Source: Bacillota bacterium | GTDB lineage: Bacteria; Bacillota; Clostridia; Acetivibrionales; DTU013 | Direction of reading: 5' to 3' | Length of the DNA stretch: 64,000 nucleotides | Assembly: GCA_023412915.1 (NCBI GenBank) | Contig: JAEZRE010000004.1 | Location: forward strand, 62,001 to 126,000 | Part shown: positions 54,779-64,000 of the stretch, one piece after another | Layout: the number at the start of each line of letters is the position of its first letter | Numbering within the stretch: position 1 is the stretch's first letter | Made by a program: the position numbers and the translations under genes | The notes under the pieces: model-generated | Database searches by the model: none | What the model was told of the DNA's origin: nothing | What the model saw: the letters and a program-made list of their open reading frames with translations, nothing else

Positions 54779-55699
54779 GTGAAAGCATTGGATTTGGCCG
54801 TAGATATCGGAGGATTGAAACTGAAAAATCCTGTCATCGCCGCTTCCGGAACGTTCGGCTTCGGCAGGGAGCACTCTGTCTTCATGGATCTGAACAGGCT
54901 GGGGGGTATCAGCGTCAAAGGCCTCACGCTCGAGCCGCGCCAGGGCAACAAACCGCCGAGAGTGGCGGAGACGCCGGCGGGCATGCTTAACAGCGTAGGT
55001 CTGCAGAACCCCGGCGTTAGGGCTTTCATAGAAAAGGAAATACCTTTTTTACGGCAGTTTTCCGCGGCCATAATAGCAAATATCGCGGGCAATACCATAG
55101 AGGAATACTGCGAAATGGCGCGAATACTTTCGGAGGCGGATATCGACGCGATAGAACTGAACGTTTCATGTCCGAACGTGAAAGCCGGCTGCGTGGCATT
55201 CGGCAATTCCCCTTCAGGAATCGGAGAGATAACATCCCAGGTCAGGAAACACTGTAATAAGCCGCTTATAGTAAAGCTTACCCCCAATGTGGGAAATATA
55301 GCGGAAATAGCCGCTGCGGCCGAGGATGCGGGTGCGGACGCGCTTTCGCTTATCAATACGCTGCTTGGAATGGCAATAGATATAGAAACCAGACGCCCGA
55401 TCCTTGCCAATAATACCGGCGGGCTTTCAGGCCCTGCGGTAAAGCCTGTTGCCGTCAGAATGACCTACGAGGTCTCACGTGCCGTAAAAATACCGGTAAT
55501 AGGCATGGGAGGAATTTCGAACGGAAACGACGCCGTGGAATTCCTGCTGGCAGGAGCATCCGCAGTGATGGTCGGTACAGCAGGGCTCATTTATCCGGAT
55601 GCCTGCATAAAAGTATGCAAGGGTATAGAAAAATATATGCAAAGACACGGTTTGCACTGCGTAGGCGATATTACCGGAAAGCTTGTTCTAAATGATTGA
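54779..55699 (+). CDS. pyrD: Dihydroorotate dehydrogenase (type 1B) catalytic subunit
   Basis: 306 residues, FMN enzyme. Catalytic Cys in LNVSCPNVKAGC, FMN segment GGISNGNDAVEFLLAGAS. Type 1B partners PyrK and uses NAD. GTG start at 54779 after CCGGAGG; an ATG five bases before is out of frame. Confidence 0.95.
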   Translation: MKALDLAVDIGGLKLKNPVIAASGTFGFGREHSVFMDLNRLGGISVKGLTLEPRQGNKPPRVAETPAGMLNSVGLQNPGVRAFIEKEIPFLRQFSAAIIANIAGNTIEEYCEMARILSEADIDAIELNVSCPNVKAGCVAFGNSPSGIGEITSQVRKHCNKPLIVKLTPNVGNIAEIAAAAEDAGADALSLINTLLGMAIDIETRRPILANNTGGLSGPAVKPVAVRMTYEVSRAVKIPVIGMGGISNGNDAVEFLLAGASAVMVGTAGLIYPDACIKVCKGIEKYMQRHGLHCVGDITGKLVLND

Positions 55700-55726
55700 G
55701 GATATATTGACGAAAAAGGAGTTACA

Positions 55727-56449
55727 ATGAGGACCAGGTTGATTTTTGTGAGGCATGCGGAGGCCGAAGGTAATAAGATCAGGCGGTTCCATGGATGGAC
55801 GGATTCGGAGTTGACCGAAAAGGGCCATCTTCAGGCCAAACGCGTCGCGGAAAGCCTTAAGGATACGGATATTGACGTCATTTATTCAAGCAGCTTGAAA
55901 CGCACAATGCAGACGGCTGCTTACATTGCAGGTATTAAAGGGCTTCCTGTCACCACCTCGGAGAACCTCAGGGAAATAAACGGGGGAGACTGGGAGGATC
56001 TGACGTGGACGGAGCTTGAAGAGCGTTGGCCCGAGGAATACGATACGTGGGAAAACCGTCCTTATGCGCATAAAATGCCCAATGGTGAATCCATGGAGGA
56101 ATTCCAGAAAAGATTGCTGGACGAAGTGATGCAGATTATTCATTCGAATGAAGGGAAGAATATCTGTATCGTGACGCATGGCACGGCTATAAGGGCAATG
56201 CTGTGCCGTTTCAGGGAATGCACGCTGGAAGGTATGTGCGATATAGCCTGGTGTGACAATACTGCAATCACTTTAATCGACTATGAGAACGGTGTATTCC
56301 GTACAGTGACTGAAGGCGATTCCACCCACCTGGGAAACGATCTGGGAACGATCGTAAATCAGGACTGGTGGGAGGAATATATGAGAAAAGTAAAAGCCAG
56401 GGAAAATGAAAGACTGAACGGGAACGATAATAATACCGGGCGGTCCTGA
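55727..56449 (+). CDS. Histidine phosphatase (phosphoglycerate mutase-like)
   Basis: 240 residues. RHAEAEGN near the N-terminus has the phospho-accepting His, with the second His in VTHGTAIRAML. It belongs to the PhoE/CobC-like phosphatases. It sits between pyrD and pyrE, with 28-base and 86-base gaps, so it may be co-transcribed and dephosphorylate a nucleotide or sugar phosphate. The substrate is unknown. Confidence 0.85.
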   Translation: MRTRLIFVRHAEAEGNKIRRFHGWTDSELTEKGHLQAKRVAESLKDTDIDVIYSSSLKRTMQTAAYIAGIKGLPVTTSENLREINGGDWEDLTWTELEERWPEEYDTWENRPYAHKMPNGESMEEFQKRLLDEVMQIIHSNEGKNICIVTHGTAIRAMLCRFRECTLEGMCDIAWCDNTAITLIDYENGVFRTVTEGDSTHLGNDLGTIVNQDWWEEYMRKVKARENERLNGNDNNTGRS

Positions 56450-56534
56450 GGATCGAAGAGGCCGAAACCGAGGCGGTCCTGAAGGCCGGACATAATGGCC
56501 GGTCCGAATAAACAGAGTAACGGAGGAAGCGAAC

Positions 56535-57386
56535 ATGACGGATGAGAAACTGGTAAACTGGTTGTTCACAACGAATGCAGTCAGAGTATGTCCCGAGGAC
56601 AAGCCCTTCTGGTATACGTCGGGGACGATAGGACCATATTACATAAACACTCATTTCCTGTACGGCAGCGAGAAAAAGGCGAATGAACTGCTTGAAAAAA
56701 TAGACGCTTTAAAATCGGATAAAATGGGCTGTCCGGAAAAGCTGCTGCCGCTGATAGAAAAAAATTACACTTCAGACGAGATATTTAAGGGACTCATCGA
56801 CACTATGACGGATTTTATCAAAAATAATGTCGATCTGGAATGCATCGATTATATATCGGGCGGAGAACGCCGCGACTGGTTCTTTTCGCTCATAATCGCA
56901 CAAAAGCTTGGAAAGCCCCATATTACGATCTACAAGGACCTTAGCTCGGTTATCACCGACAAGGGCGAAACTTTCGAGGTCAAGACGATCAACGGAGCAA
57001 ATGTGCTGCATATAGCCGACCTGATCACGGAAGCCTCAAGCTATGAGAGGGCTTGGATACCCGCAATAAAGAATATCTGCGGGCAGCTGACCTGCAGCGT
57101 GGTGGTTGTAGACAGGCTCCAGGGCGGAGCGGAGCTGCTTGAAAAAAACAATGTGTGCTCCTTCGCGATGGTGTCGATAGACAGGAAATTCTTCGACAGG
57201 GCTCTTGGAATGGGACTGATAACAAGCGGTCAGCATGATATGCTGCTCAAATATACCGCAAATCCGCGCGAATCCATGAAAACCTTCCTGGACGAACACC
57301 CCGGCTTCCTCGAAAATGCGCTTAAAGCCGACGAAAAGACGAGGGAACGCGCGCAGCTGTGTATGGAAAAAAAGATATACGCCTGA
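56535..57386 (+). CDS. pyrE: Divergent orotate phosphoribosyltransferase (PyrE)
   Basis: 283 residues, longer than common OPRT (about 200). The N-terminal segment FWYTSGTIGPYYINTHF resembles the OPRT KSGRxSPYY motif. The PRPP-loop region reads VLHIADLITEASS, lacking the usual DD and TGxS. Helical inserts occur about residues 50-100 and at the C-terminus. Last gene of the pyr cluster, and the only candidate for the missing OPRT step; PRPP plus orotate gives OMP. If the motif loss matters, activity could be altered. ATG after CGGAGG. Confidence 0.75.
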   Translation: MTDEKLVNWLFTTNAVRVCPEDKPFWYTSGTIGPYYINTHFLYGSEKKANELLEKIDALKSDKMGCPEKLLPLIEKNYTSDEIFKGLIDTMTDFIKNNVDLECIDYISGGERRDWFFSLIIAQKLGKPHITIYKDLSSVITDKGETFEVKTINGANVLHIADLITEASSYERAWIPAIKNICGQLTCSVVVVDRLQGGAELLEKNNVCSFAMVSIDRKFFDRALGMGLITSGQHDMLLKYTANPRESMKTFLDEHPGFLENALKADEKTRERAQLCMEKKIYA

Positions 57387-57503
57387 GTTAAATAGAATAT
57401 ATTAACATTTCTGAGACTTAACTATAAATTAATCGTATTATATCAATGAACGTACATTTACTGTATGTTCATTTTATTTTGAAAAAATGAGGTAATGCAA
57501 GAA

Positions 57504-58769
57504 ATGTCAAAAAAACTTATTGTTATTCTGGCGGCCATATTGATTTTTTGTGCTGCCGCGGGTATGTTTCTTTTTAACCTTCTCAATAGGACAACAGCCT
57601 CTCCTGTTATCAGCGAGGGGGATAATGTAAAGAAATGGACCGCCGATTTGAAGTATGTAAAGCGCGAGCTGCCTGCTTTACATAAAAATCTGTTCTTTTA
57701 TTTATCGAAGGACGAATTTGATAATGAAATGGATCATTTGCTAAGTCAGGTCGACGGGCTGAGCGATATGGAGATAAGGGCCGGACTTGCGAGGATAGTG
57801 AATTCGGTAAGGGATAGCCATACCGGCGTAAACATAAGAGGAGATCTGTTATATCCATTCAGCTTTTTTGAGTTTGAAGACGGTATCTATCTGATCAATA
57901 CAACGGAAGAAAATAAGGAACTGTGGGGCAAAAAGCTCGTCGCAGTTAACGGATACGATATCGATACGCTCCGTGAAAAGCTGAAACCATACATATCCCA
58001 GGATAATCAGGCTATATCGAAAAGCCAGTTCTGCAGTATGCTGACATCGCTGAACGCACTGGAAATGTCGGGGGTGGCAACAGAGGAAGCCGTAAGCTTT
58101 TCCTTCGAAGGACGGGAGTTGACCGTTAACCCGCTGAATATCAAGAGCGCAGATAACATCAGGTTTATTTCCGATGACAAAGAATTCAGAGCTTTATATC
58201 CGCTTCCCAGGCAAAAGGATGATATCTATTGGTACCAGTACGATGAAAAGACCGGTATTGTGTATGTAAAATATAACTCCTGTTCAAATATGAAGGATTA
58301 CCCTTTCAGTGAGTTTACAAAGGATGTTTTCAAAACCGTGGACAGTAAGAAAGCCAAAGCTCTGGTCGTCGACCTGCGGGACAACGGCGGCGGAAATTCA
58401 ATGATTTTCAACCCGTTTATCAGTGAGATAAAAAAGCGCAGTGCTTTAAACAACAAGGACAGCCTTTATGTAATAATCGGCAGAAGGACGTTTTCATCCG
58501 CGATATTGAATGCAATGGATCTCAAACAGAAAACGAACGCCACCCTGATCGGCGAACCGACCGGAGGCAGACCGAACCACTTCGGAGAGGTAAAGGTGCT
58601 GCATTTATCGAATGTTGACCTTGATATCCAATATTCAAGCAATTATTTCAAAACTACCGACGAGGATACCGATTCTCTTTACCCCGACGTCGAAACATCT
58701 TTAAAAGCGGCTTCGTATTTTAAAGGACAGGATGATTGCCTGAATTATATTCTCTACGCTCTGAAATGA
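57504..58769 (+). CDS. Membrane-anchored S41 family peptidase-like protein
   Basis: 421 residues from ATG 57504 (TGAGGT ten bases before it; an earlier ATG at 57495 is too close). A single N-terminal hydrophobic segment (IVILAAILIFCAAAGMFLFNLL) anchors or exports it. The C-terminal half has a C-terminal processing peptidase-like core: VVDLRDNGGG, RRTFSSAILNA (Ser) and GEPTGGRPNHFG. No PDZ domain is seen. The substrate is unknown. It begins a new transcript after pyrE. Confidence 0.8.
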   Translation: MSKKLIVILAAILIFCAAAGMFLFNLLNRTTASPVISEGDNVKKWTADLKYVKRELPALHKNLFFYLSKDEFDNEMDHLLSQVDGLSDMEIRAGLARIVNSVRDSHTGVNIRGDLLYPFSFFEFEDGIYLINTTEENKELWGKKLVAVNGYDIDTLREKLKPYISQDNQAISKSQFCSMLTSLNALEMSGVATEEAVSFSFEGRELTVNPLNIKSADNIRFISDDKEFRALYPLPRQKDDIYWYQYDEKTGIVYVKYNSCSNMKDYPFSEFTKDVFKTVDSKKAKALVVDLRDNGGGNSMIFNPFISEIKKRSALNNKDSLYVIIGRRTFSSAILNAMDLKQKTNATLIGEPTGGRPNHFGEVKVLHLSNVDLDIQYSSNYFKTTDEDTDSLYPDVETSLKAASYFKGQDDCLNYILYALK

Positions 58770-58810
58770 CGTCATGAAATGAACTAAAGTCCGAGCGGTA
58801 CGTAAAAACA

Positions 58811-58852
58811 GGAACCGGGTGCTGGAAACGACTGCGCCCGGTTCTTCTGCTT
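58811..58852 (+). terminator. Terminator after the S41-type gene
   Basis: GAACCGGGTGC pairs with GCGCCCGGTTC, followed by TTCTGCTTT. Confidence 0.75.
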
Positions 58853-58974
58853 TATGACGGTATAAGACCGGGTTTTCGATATATGTGTCAATTGAGCGGG
58901 ATAACGGAGGAAATAGTAAATATTTATAGAATACTTATAAGATATTACATAACCAGTTAATGGAGGCGGTGGAA

Positions 58975-60237
58975 ATGGGTGTATTGAGCGTTTTTCGCAA
59001 AAAAGAGGACGTATCGGGCCTGTTGAGCCAACTGAAGGACGATTCGATTGAAAAGAGACAGGAAGCACTCGATAAACTGGAGAAGCTTCAGGTTACTATG
59101 GAAGATGGCCTGAAGATAATTCAGGCTTCGAAGGACAAATATCCTCCGTTGAAATATGAATGGCAGGATATTCAGGCAAAGCTTATCGATATTTGTTCCA
59201 GAAGGCCTTACGCGGAATATGTGGACAAGTTGGACCAAATATTCGATGGACTCGGTCCGCAGGCAAAGCTTTCGGTTTATCAATTCCTGACGACTTATGA
59301 GAACGAGCGTGCGCTGATCACTTACCTTAAGCTCCTTGACAAGGAAGGCGGTAAAATGAAGCGCCTGCCGACCGGAAGCCTGTATGACCGGCCGAGGTTT
59401 CCGGAAATATTGTTTCCCAGACTTTTAGCTCATGCCCGAAACAAGGACATTTCGGGCGATATTTATCTGGTGCTGCTCAACTATTTAAACAGCCGGATGA
59501 TCACCGAAAATATGATAAAGGATTACAGGAACAGTATCGCGGAGGATATACTGAACGCCGTGAATGAAGTAAGTCTTTATAAGCAGGAGAAGTTGAAGGG
59601 ATCCATCTGGGATGATGAGGATTATATGGGTCTTCGTAACAGGGCGGGCGTCCACCTCGATCTTGCAGGCTATATAAGCGATCCCAGGATATTCCTGGCC
59701 TTGAGGAATATGAAGGATACCGGGGATATGAGGCTGAAAATGTTTGCAGCGCTATCGCTGCTTCGCCTCGGAGAAGGGATTGAAGCTGAGGACGCCCTTG
59801 AAATAGCTGCTGACAGTGAAATGCGCAACTGGTTTTATAATGGGCTTCAAAATATCGGGCAAAAAGGTATTTTTCCCGTGCAGTATGAAAACCAGGCCAG
59901 CTTTGCGGAATCAAACATGGTCGATTGGCTGATATATCCGACAGAACTGGGGAGGGTACCCGATCGGATAGAACTTATGAACATGTTTGAAGATAGGGAA
60001 GACGAATACTACCTGTTCAGGTTCCGCTGCATCAGCGACGGCAACTGGCGCGAAGAAGGCTGGATGGCAGGCGTATCCGGCCCGTATGCAAAGAAGGAAG
60101 AACTGACCACTATGGCAGGAGGCCATACTTTCAGCCGGTTTGAAAAATGGGATAGTAAAACACCGAAGGAGCATTTTACCAGTATTGTGGGCAATGTCAG
60201 GGAATTTTGGATGAAAAGGGCGGAAGAGCTTAAATAG
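58975..60237 (+). CDS. Helical-repeat (HEAT-like) protein of unknown function
   Basis: 420 residues from ATG 58975 (GGAGG eight bases before; an earlier ATG 58960 is upstream of this site). Repeated amphipathic helices (LQVTMEDGLKIIQASKDKY, KRQEALDKLEKL, FAALSLLRLGEGIEAEDAL) suggest HEAT-like scaffolds. Conserved terminal features include WREEGWMAGVSGPY and a Trp-rich end. I do not recognise a family. The neighbour is a kinase-fold protein. Confidence 0.7.
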   Translation: MGVLSVFRKKEDVSGLLSQLKDDSIEKRQEALDKLEKLQVTMEDGLKIIQASKDKYPPLKYEWQDIQAKLIDICSRRPYAEYVDKLDQIFDGLGPQAKLSVYQFLTTYENERALITYLKLLDKEGGKMKRLPTGSLYDRPRFPEILFPRLLAHARNKDISGDIYLVLLNYLNSRMITENMIKDYRNSIAEDILNAVNEVSLYKQEKLKGSIWDDEDYMGLRNRAGVHLDLAGYISDPRIFLALRNMKDTGDMRLKMFAALSLLRLGEGIEAEDALEIAADSEMRNWFYNGLQNIGQKGIFPVQYENQASFAESNMVDWLIYPTELGRVPDRIELMNMFEDREDEYYLFRFRCISDGNWREEGWMAGVSGPYAKKEELTTMAGGHTFSRFEKWDSKTPKEHFTSIVGNVREFWMKRAEELK

Positions 60238-60342
60238 CATGGTTGCCAGAAATATTGATTATAAATTTACATTACCTACCTCACAAAGCCGTAAAAGGGT
60301 AAAATGGATTTGGATAGATGAAATGTAAATGGGAGGTAACGC

Positions 60343-61350
60343 ATGCTTAAATTGAGATTTCTTTTCAATAATGAAACCCTCGCGGCCATGATCCTTGAAA
60401 ACTGGAAGCACGATCCCGATTCAGGTGAAATGTTGAAAAACTTCCGCATATCCTCAAACGCAGTATATCCGTTCAAGTCGGACGGCAGAGTCTGCTTTTT
60501 GAGATTTGCCCCCGTTTCTGAAAAAGATCCCGGGCAGGTTGCCGGGGAGCTTGAATTCATAGAATATCTGAAACAGTCGGGTTATAACGCTCCGGCTGTC
60601 ATACCGTCAACAAAAGGCAGCCTGTTGGAAATAGTGAAAACTCCCTGGGGAGAATATGAAGCGGCCGCCTTTAAAGGAGTGCCGGGCAGGCAGCTCGATG
60701 GGCTGGAGCCGGATGAAGCGGTCATATGCGGCTATGGCAGGGCTTTGGGCAGGCTGCACAGGCTGTCGGCAGGCTATAGCCCGAAGCTCCATAAACGTTG
60801 GAGCTGGCAGGATGCCCTTGCCTGGGTGCTTGACGTGTTGTCGGGCTTCCCGAACGAGGAAGCGGCTGTAAGGGAAGCCGGACTGCTCGAGGAATTCTTT
60901 TCAAAATTGCCTGCGGAAGACAAAAACTATGGACTCATCCATTATGATTTCGAAACGGACAACGTCTTTTTCGAAAAGGAAAAGCTCGAATATCACATTA
61001 TTGACTTTGACGATGCGATGTATCACTGGTACGCGATGGATATAGACCAGGCGCTCGATAGCCTGACTGAGGATATGGAACCCATGGCGGCCGAACATTT
61101 CAGAAACAGCTTCATAGAGGGGTATCGTTCACAGTATGATATAACGGACGATATGCTTGCTCTATTACCGGTTTTCAGGCGTTTTGCGAATTTGTACGGC
61201 TACGCGCGCATTCTTCGCTCTACATGTGAAGCATGGGAAAACGAGCCCGAATGGATGAGAGACTTGAGAAGACATCTCGATATGCTGCGCGTGAAAAGAT
61301 CGGCCGGTTTCGGAAAACCTATAGGGGAATCAGGGCAATTGGGGTTATAG
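60343..61350 (+). CDS. CotS/aminoglycoside phosphotransferase-like kinase-fold protein
   Basis: 335 residues. The APH-like catalytic motif is HYDFETDNVFF (Brenner-type HxDxxxxN) and the metal Asp motif is IDFDDAMYHW. The CotS/CotI family of spore coat kinases and choline/aminoglycoside kinases share it. In spore formers such proteins are often coat-associated, but no sigma-K promoter was identified here. Start ATG after GGGAGGT. Confidence 0.8.
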   Translation: MLKLRFLFNNETLAAMILENWKHDPDSGEMLKNFRISSNAVYPFKSDGRVCFLRFAPVSEKDPGQVAGELEFIEYLKQSGYNAPAVIPSTKGSLLEIVKTPWGEYEAAAFKGVPGRQLDGLEPDEAVICGYGRALGRLHRLSAGYSPKLHKRWSWQDALAWVLDVLSGFPNEEAAVREAGLLEEFFSKLPAEDKNYGLIHYDFETDNVFFEKEKLEYHIIDFDDAMYHWYAMDIDQALDSLTEDMEPMAAEHFRNSFIEGYRSQYDITDDMLALLPVFRRFANLYGYARILRSTCEAWENEPEWMRDLRRHLDMLRVKRSAGFGKPIGESGQLGL

Positions 61351-61439
61351 GAGCAATAAGGACAATAGGATCGTAACCAAAAATAATATTTACAAATGAA
61401 TTGCGCAAGAATATAATACAGTAAAATAATCAATGCAAT

Positions 61440-61746
61440 GATAAGGGAAAATAAGTTCGTAATTTACCGGTACAGAGAGCCCTGAAGCTGAGAATGGGAA
61501 CGGCGGAGCGAACCGAACAGGCCTTTGAGCACTGCACCGAACGGTATTGCCGAGGATACGGATGTATTATTGAAGCATACCAAAGTAGGCTGCAGCGGAC
61601 GCACCCGTTATAGTGCCGCAGTATAACCGTTTCATATGCGGCGTACTGACTTAAGACCGATACTGCGAAGCATCGGTAAACCGGGGTGGTATCACGAAGC
61701 ATAGCTCTCGTCCCCAGGACACGTTCCTGGAGGCGGGGGCTTTTTT
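61440..61746 (+). promoter_or_regulatory. T-box riboswitch (methionine) for the methionyl-tRNA synthetase gene
   Basis: AGAGAG motif near 61474; specifier-type ATG near 61494 in the AGAATGGGAA loop (codon AUG, Met). The T-box sequence AACCGGGGTGGTATCACG is at 61679-61696. A terminator starts at GCTCTCGTCC and ends with GGGGGC plus T run (61704-61746). Uncharged tRNA-Met should favour the antiterminator and so expression. Specifier agrees with the downstream gene. Confidence 0.92.
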
Positions 61747-61817
61747 ATTGGCTTCCGGCGATACTGAAAAAAATTCAGGCAACAGGGCAACTTAAATAAA
61801 TGAAGCGGAGGTACTGT

Positions 61818-63857
61818 ATGAACAGCGAAAATAAAGAAGGAGCAAGGACCGAAAGCTTATCGGGAACGGCTGGAAGACCGGCATTCCCCAAACGTGCGAT
61901 CATAACGGGCGGAATGCCATACGGCAACAAGGAGCTGCACCTTGGGCACATAGGAGGCGTATTTGTCCATGCAGACACCTATGCCCGCTTTCTGCGGGAC
62001 CGTATCGGAAAAGAAAACGTAATATTCGTTTCGGGCACGGACTGCTATGGCTCGCCGATTCTGGAGCACTATCGCAAGCTAGTGCAGGAAGGCGGCTTTG
62101 AAGGCACGATACAGGATTTTGTAGAATTGAACCATAAACGGCAAAAGGATGTTCTGGAGGCTTACCACATAAGCGTCAACCTTTTTGCGGCTTCCGGGAT
62201 AGGCCGTGCGGCAGAGCTACACAGGGAGGTTTCCGAAAATTTTATAACGCGCCTTTATGAAAATGGGCATCTACAGAAAATAACCACGTCGCAGTTCTAT
62301 GATAAAAAGTTTGAAGTTTTCCTGAATGGACGCCAGGTCGTCGGGCAGTGTCCGATTGCGGGCTGCTCTTCCGAAAGGGGTTATGCGGACGAGTGCTCCC
62401 TGGGTCACCAGTATATGCCGTCGGAGTTGATAAACCCTAAAAGTACTCTTTCAGGAGAAAAGCCCGAGATGAGGGACGTTACGAACTGGTACTTCAGGCT
62501 GGATAAATTTCACGAGCTCATAGGTGAATGGGCTGAAGCGATGGAAAGGAAGCCGGGCACACGCGAGTTTGTAGTAAAGAGCATAAGAGAATTCCTGGAG
62601 CCTCCGGTGGTTTTTATAAAACGCGATCAATCCGAGCTGTTCCGCACGGTTTCAGACAAACTGACGCACCATGCAATTATCGATGAGGAAAGAAAACCCT
62701 CGTTCTCACTGGTGTTCGATAATCTCGAGGACAGGGAGAAGGCTTGTTCGCTGTTAAGCGCAGGTTCTGTCAGGTATCGCACGGGAAAAACGCTGGTACC
62801 GTTCAGGCTGACGGGTAATATAGAATGGGGCGTTCCCGCGCCTGCTATCGAGGATATGGAAAACCTTACGATATGGGTGTGGCCGGAGTCCTTGTGGGCG
62901 CCGATATCCTTCACCATGGCCTGCCTCGAAAAGCAGGGCTCGGACAGGGCTTCTTGGAAAGACTGGTGGTGCAGCGGGGACGCACGCGTATATCAATTTA
63001 TCGGGGAAGACAATGTTTACTTCTATGGGCCTGCCGAGATGGCAATGTTCATGGGGCAGCAGGGTGCAAAGCCGTCGTCGCAGCCGTCTGAAGGGCAGCT
63101 CCAGCTACCGTCGCTTATTGTCAACAATCACCTGTTGTTCCTCGACAAAAAGGCAAGCAGCAGCGGCGCCGTAAAGCCCCCGATGGCGGCAGAGCTCCTC
63201 GAACACTACACTGCGGAGCAGCTAAGAGCTCATTTTCTCGGACTTGGACTTGGTATCAAAAGCGTTAGCTTCCAACCGAAGCCCTTCAATCCAAAAGCCG
63301 GCGAAAAGGACAGCGATCCCGTGCTGAAGGAGGGAAACCTGCTGTCGAACGTGTTCAACCGCGCCGTACGCTCCTGTTTTTATACCGCGCAGAAGTACTT
63401 CGACGGAAGGATACCTGTCGGGGAAGTAAACTCAGAGATATTGGAAGAAGCAAAGAAGGTCATATTGGAATATGAAAGGCTGATGTCGGAATTCAAGTTT
63501 CATCAGGTGATGAGCCTCATGGATAATTACATCAGGAATATGAACAAATATTGGGCGGGACGCTCAAAACAGGCGGACGAAGCCGATGATGCCGGCCTTC
63601 GGGCACAGCTGCTGACAGACATGTTCCATATGGTAAGGACTGCGGCAATACTCATGCATCCTATAGCTCCCGAGGGGACTGAAATGATATGCGAATACCT
63701 TGGCTTCGGTGAGGAATTCTGGCGCTGGGACCGCGTTTTCGATACCGTTTACCGCTTTATGAAGGATCCGGCGGCACACGAGCTGAAGTTCCTCGAACCC
63801 AGGGTCGACTTCTTCAAAAAGCATCCCAACCAGATACGCCAGGACGGTGAAGTTTGA
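61818..63857 (+). CDS. metG: Divergent methionyl-tRNA synthetase (class I)
   Basis: 679 residues from ATG 61818 after GGAGG (ATG 61800 is upstream of the site). HIGH-type motif HLGH near residue 42; KMSKS is altered to KKASSSG near 445. A zinc knuckle-like region has CPIAGC ... CSLGHQ. The C-terminal anticodon-binding helical domain is short, and no tRNA-binding EMAP/OB domain is seen. Placed behind a T-box with an AUG specifier. It may be a divergent second MetRS; if it is the only one, the KMSKS change still permits function because the second Lys/Ser are kept. Confidence 0.85.
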   Translation: MNSENKEGARTESLSGTAGRPAFPKRAIITGGMPYGNKELHLGHIGGVFVHADTYARFLRDRIGKENVIFVSGTDCYGSPILEHYRKLVQEGGFEGTIQDFVELNHKRQKDVLEAYHISVNLFAASGIGRAAELHREVSENFITRLYENGHLQKITTSQFYDKKFEVFLNGRQVVGQCPIAGCSSERGYADECSLGHQYMPSELINPKSTLSGEKPEMRDVTNWYFRLDKFHELIGEWAEAMERKPGTREFVVKSIREFLEPPVVFIKRDQSELFRTVSDKLTHHAIIDEERKPSFSLVFDNLEDREKACSLLSAGSVRYRTGKTLVPFRLTGNIEWGVPAPAIEDMENLTIWVWPESLWAPISFTMACLEKQGSDRASWKDWWCSGDARVYQFIGEDNVYFYGPAEMAMFMGQQGAKPSSQPSEGQLQLPSLIVNNHLLFLDKKASSSGAVKPPMAAELLEHYTAEQLRAHFLGLGLGIKSVSFQPKPFNPKAGEKDSDPVLKEGNLLSNVFNRAVRSCFYTAQKYFDGRIPVGEVNSEILEEAKKVILEYERLMSEFKFHQVMSLMDNYIRNMNKYWAGRSKQADEADDAGLRAQLLTDMFHMVRTAAILMHPIAPEGTEMICEYLGFGEEFWRWDRVFDTVYRFMKDPAAHELKFLEPRVDFFKKHPNQIRQDGEV

Positions 63858-63910
63858 CTTTGAATTTTCACTGGAATATAATTTCATATAAATCGGAAGG
63901 ATGAATTTAC

Positions 63911-64000
63911 TTGAGAAAATATGGAGTTCTGGTATTGATCATATCGGTCTTAATGATGTTTGCAGGCTGCAATTTGCGGACGGGTGACGGAAACATGCCC
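63911..64000 (+). CDS. Lipoprotein, N-terminus only (gene runs off the window)
   Basis: From TTG at 63911 the frame reads MRKYGVLVLIISVLMM with lipobox FAGC at about residue 20, then polar residues to the window end. GGAAGG lies near 63895. Too short to name. An alternative ATG at 63901 in another frame reaches a stop soon and is less likely. Confidence 0.55.
   Translation, partial: MRKYGVLVLIISVLMMFAGCNLRTGDGNMP

Overview
The window looks like a chromosomal stretch of an anaerobic, spore-forming Clostridia (Firmicutes) with moderate GC. The evidence is strong Shine-Dalgarno sequences with ATG/GTG/TTG starts, Firmicutes gene order (dnaG-rpoD-trmK-nif3; tepA-ylzJ-spoIIIE; rny-ymdB-spoVS), a PyrR attenuator, a T-box, a sigma-H type promoter, the NAD-linked dihydroorotate dehydrogenase pair PyrD/PyrK, and sporulation-associated genes. 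The exact genus cannot be named from sequence alone; a cluster III type clostridium is a guess.

Layout. 1-3900: end of secD, secF, folD and a proC-like reductase. 3900-12100: small metabolic and accessory genes, including a zinc-ribbon protein, a thioesterase, a cyclase-family hydrolase, a QueG-like Fe-S protein, two SAM methyltransferases, a LspA-like paralogue, a GNAT enzyme, an orphan AbiGi-type protein, an HD-GYP protein and a DUF6514-like protein. 12300-18600: the information-processing core, with dnaG, rpoD, a small ferritin-like protein, tRNA-Asn, tRNA-Met, trmK, nif3 and RNase P RNA. A structured insert duplicates the 3' end of the tRNA-Met gene. 18700-29030: a frameshifted ferritin-like gene with a Met-Gly repeat, a Cys-rich copper-binding-type protein, a duplicated-domain membrane protein, two related chemoreceptors on the minus strand, and between them a DtxR/MntR-type regulator, mntH, tepA and ylzJ. 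29250-45300: spoIIIE/ftsK, a TPR protein, a YgiQ-type radical SAM protein, rny with a structured leader, ymdB, spoVS, pgeF, a peptide-binding lipoprotein with an unusual insertion, lspA, rluD and a third chemoreceptor. 45370-57390: an almost complete pyrimidine operon, pyrR-B-C-F-carA-carB-pyrK-pyrD-(phosphatase)-pyrE. 57500-64000: an S41-type peptidase, an unknown helical protein, a CotS-like kinase-fold protein, a methionine T-box with a divergent methionyl-tRNA synthetase, and the start of a lipoprotein.

How it works together. The pyr cluster encodes de novo UMP synthesis from bicarbonate/glutamine, aspartate and PRPP, with PyrR sensing UMP at a transcription attenuator. tRNA and rRNA-modifying enzymes, primase, sigma factor, RNase Y and RNase P make this a housekeeping backbone. 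The less ordinary signals are RNA-level. A similar hairpin leader with one compensatory base pair precedes both a ferritin-like gene and pyrK; a tRNA-derived direct/inverted repeat surrounds a hairpin-rich insert; and RNase Y has a multi-hairpin leader. No transposase, integrase or CRISPR array was seen.
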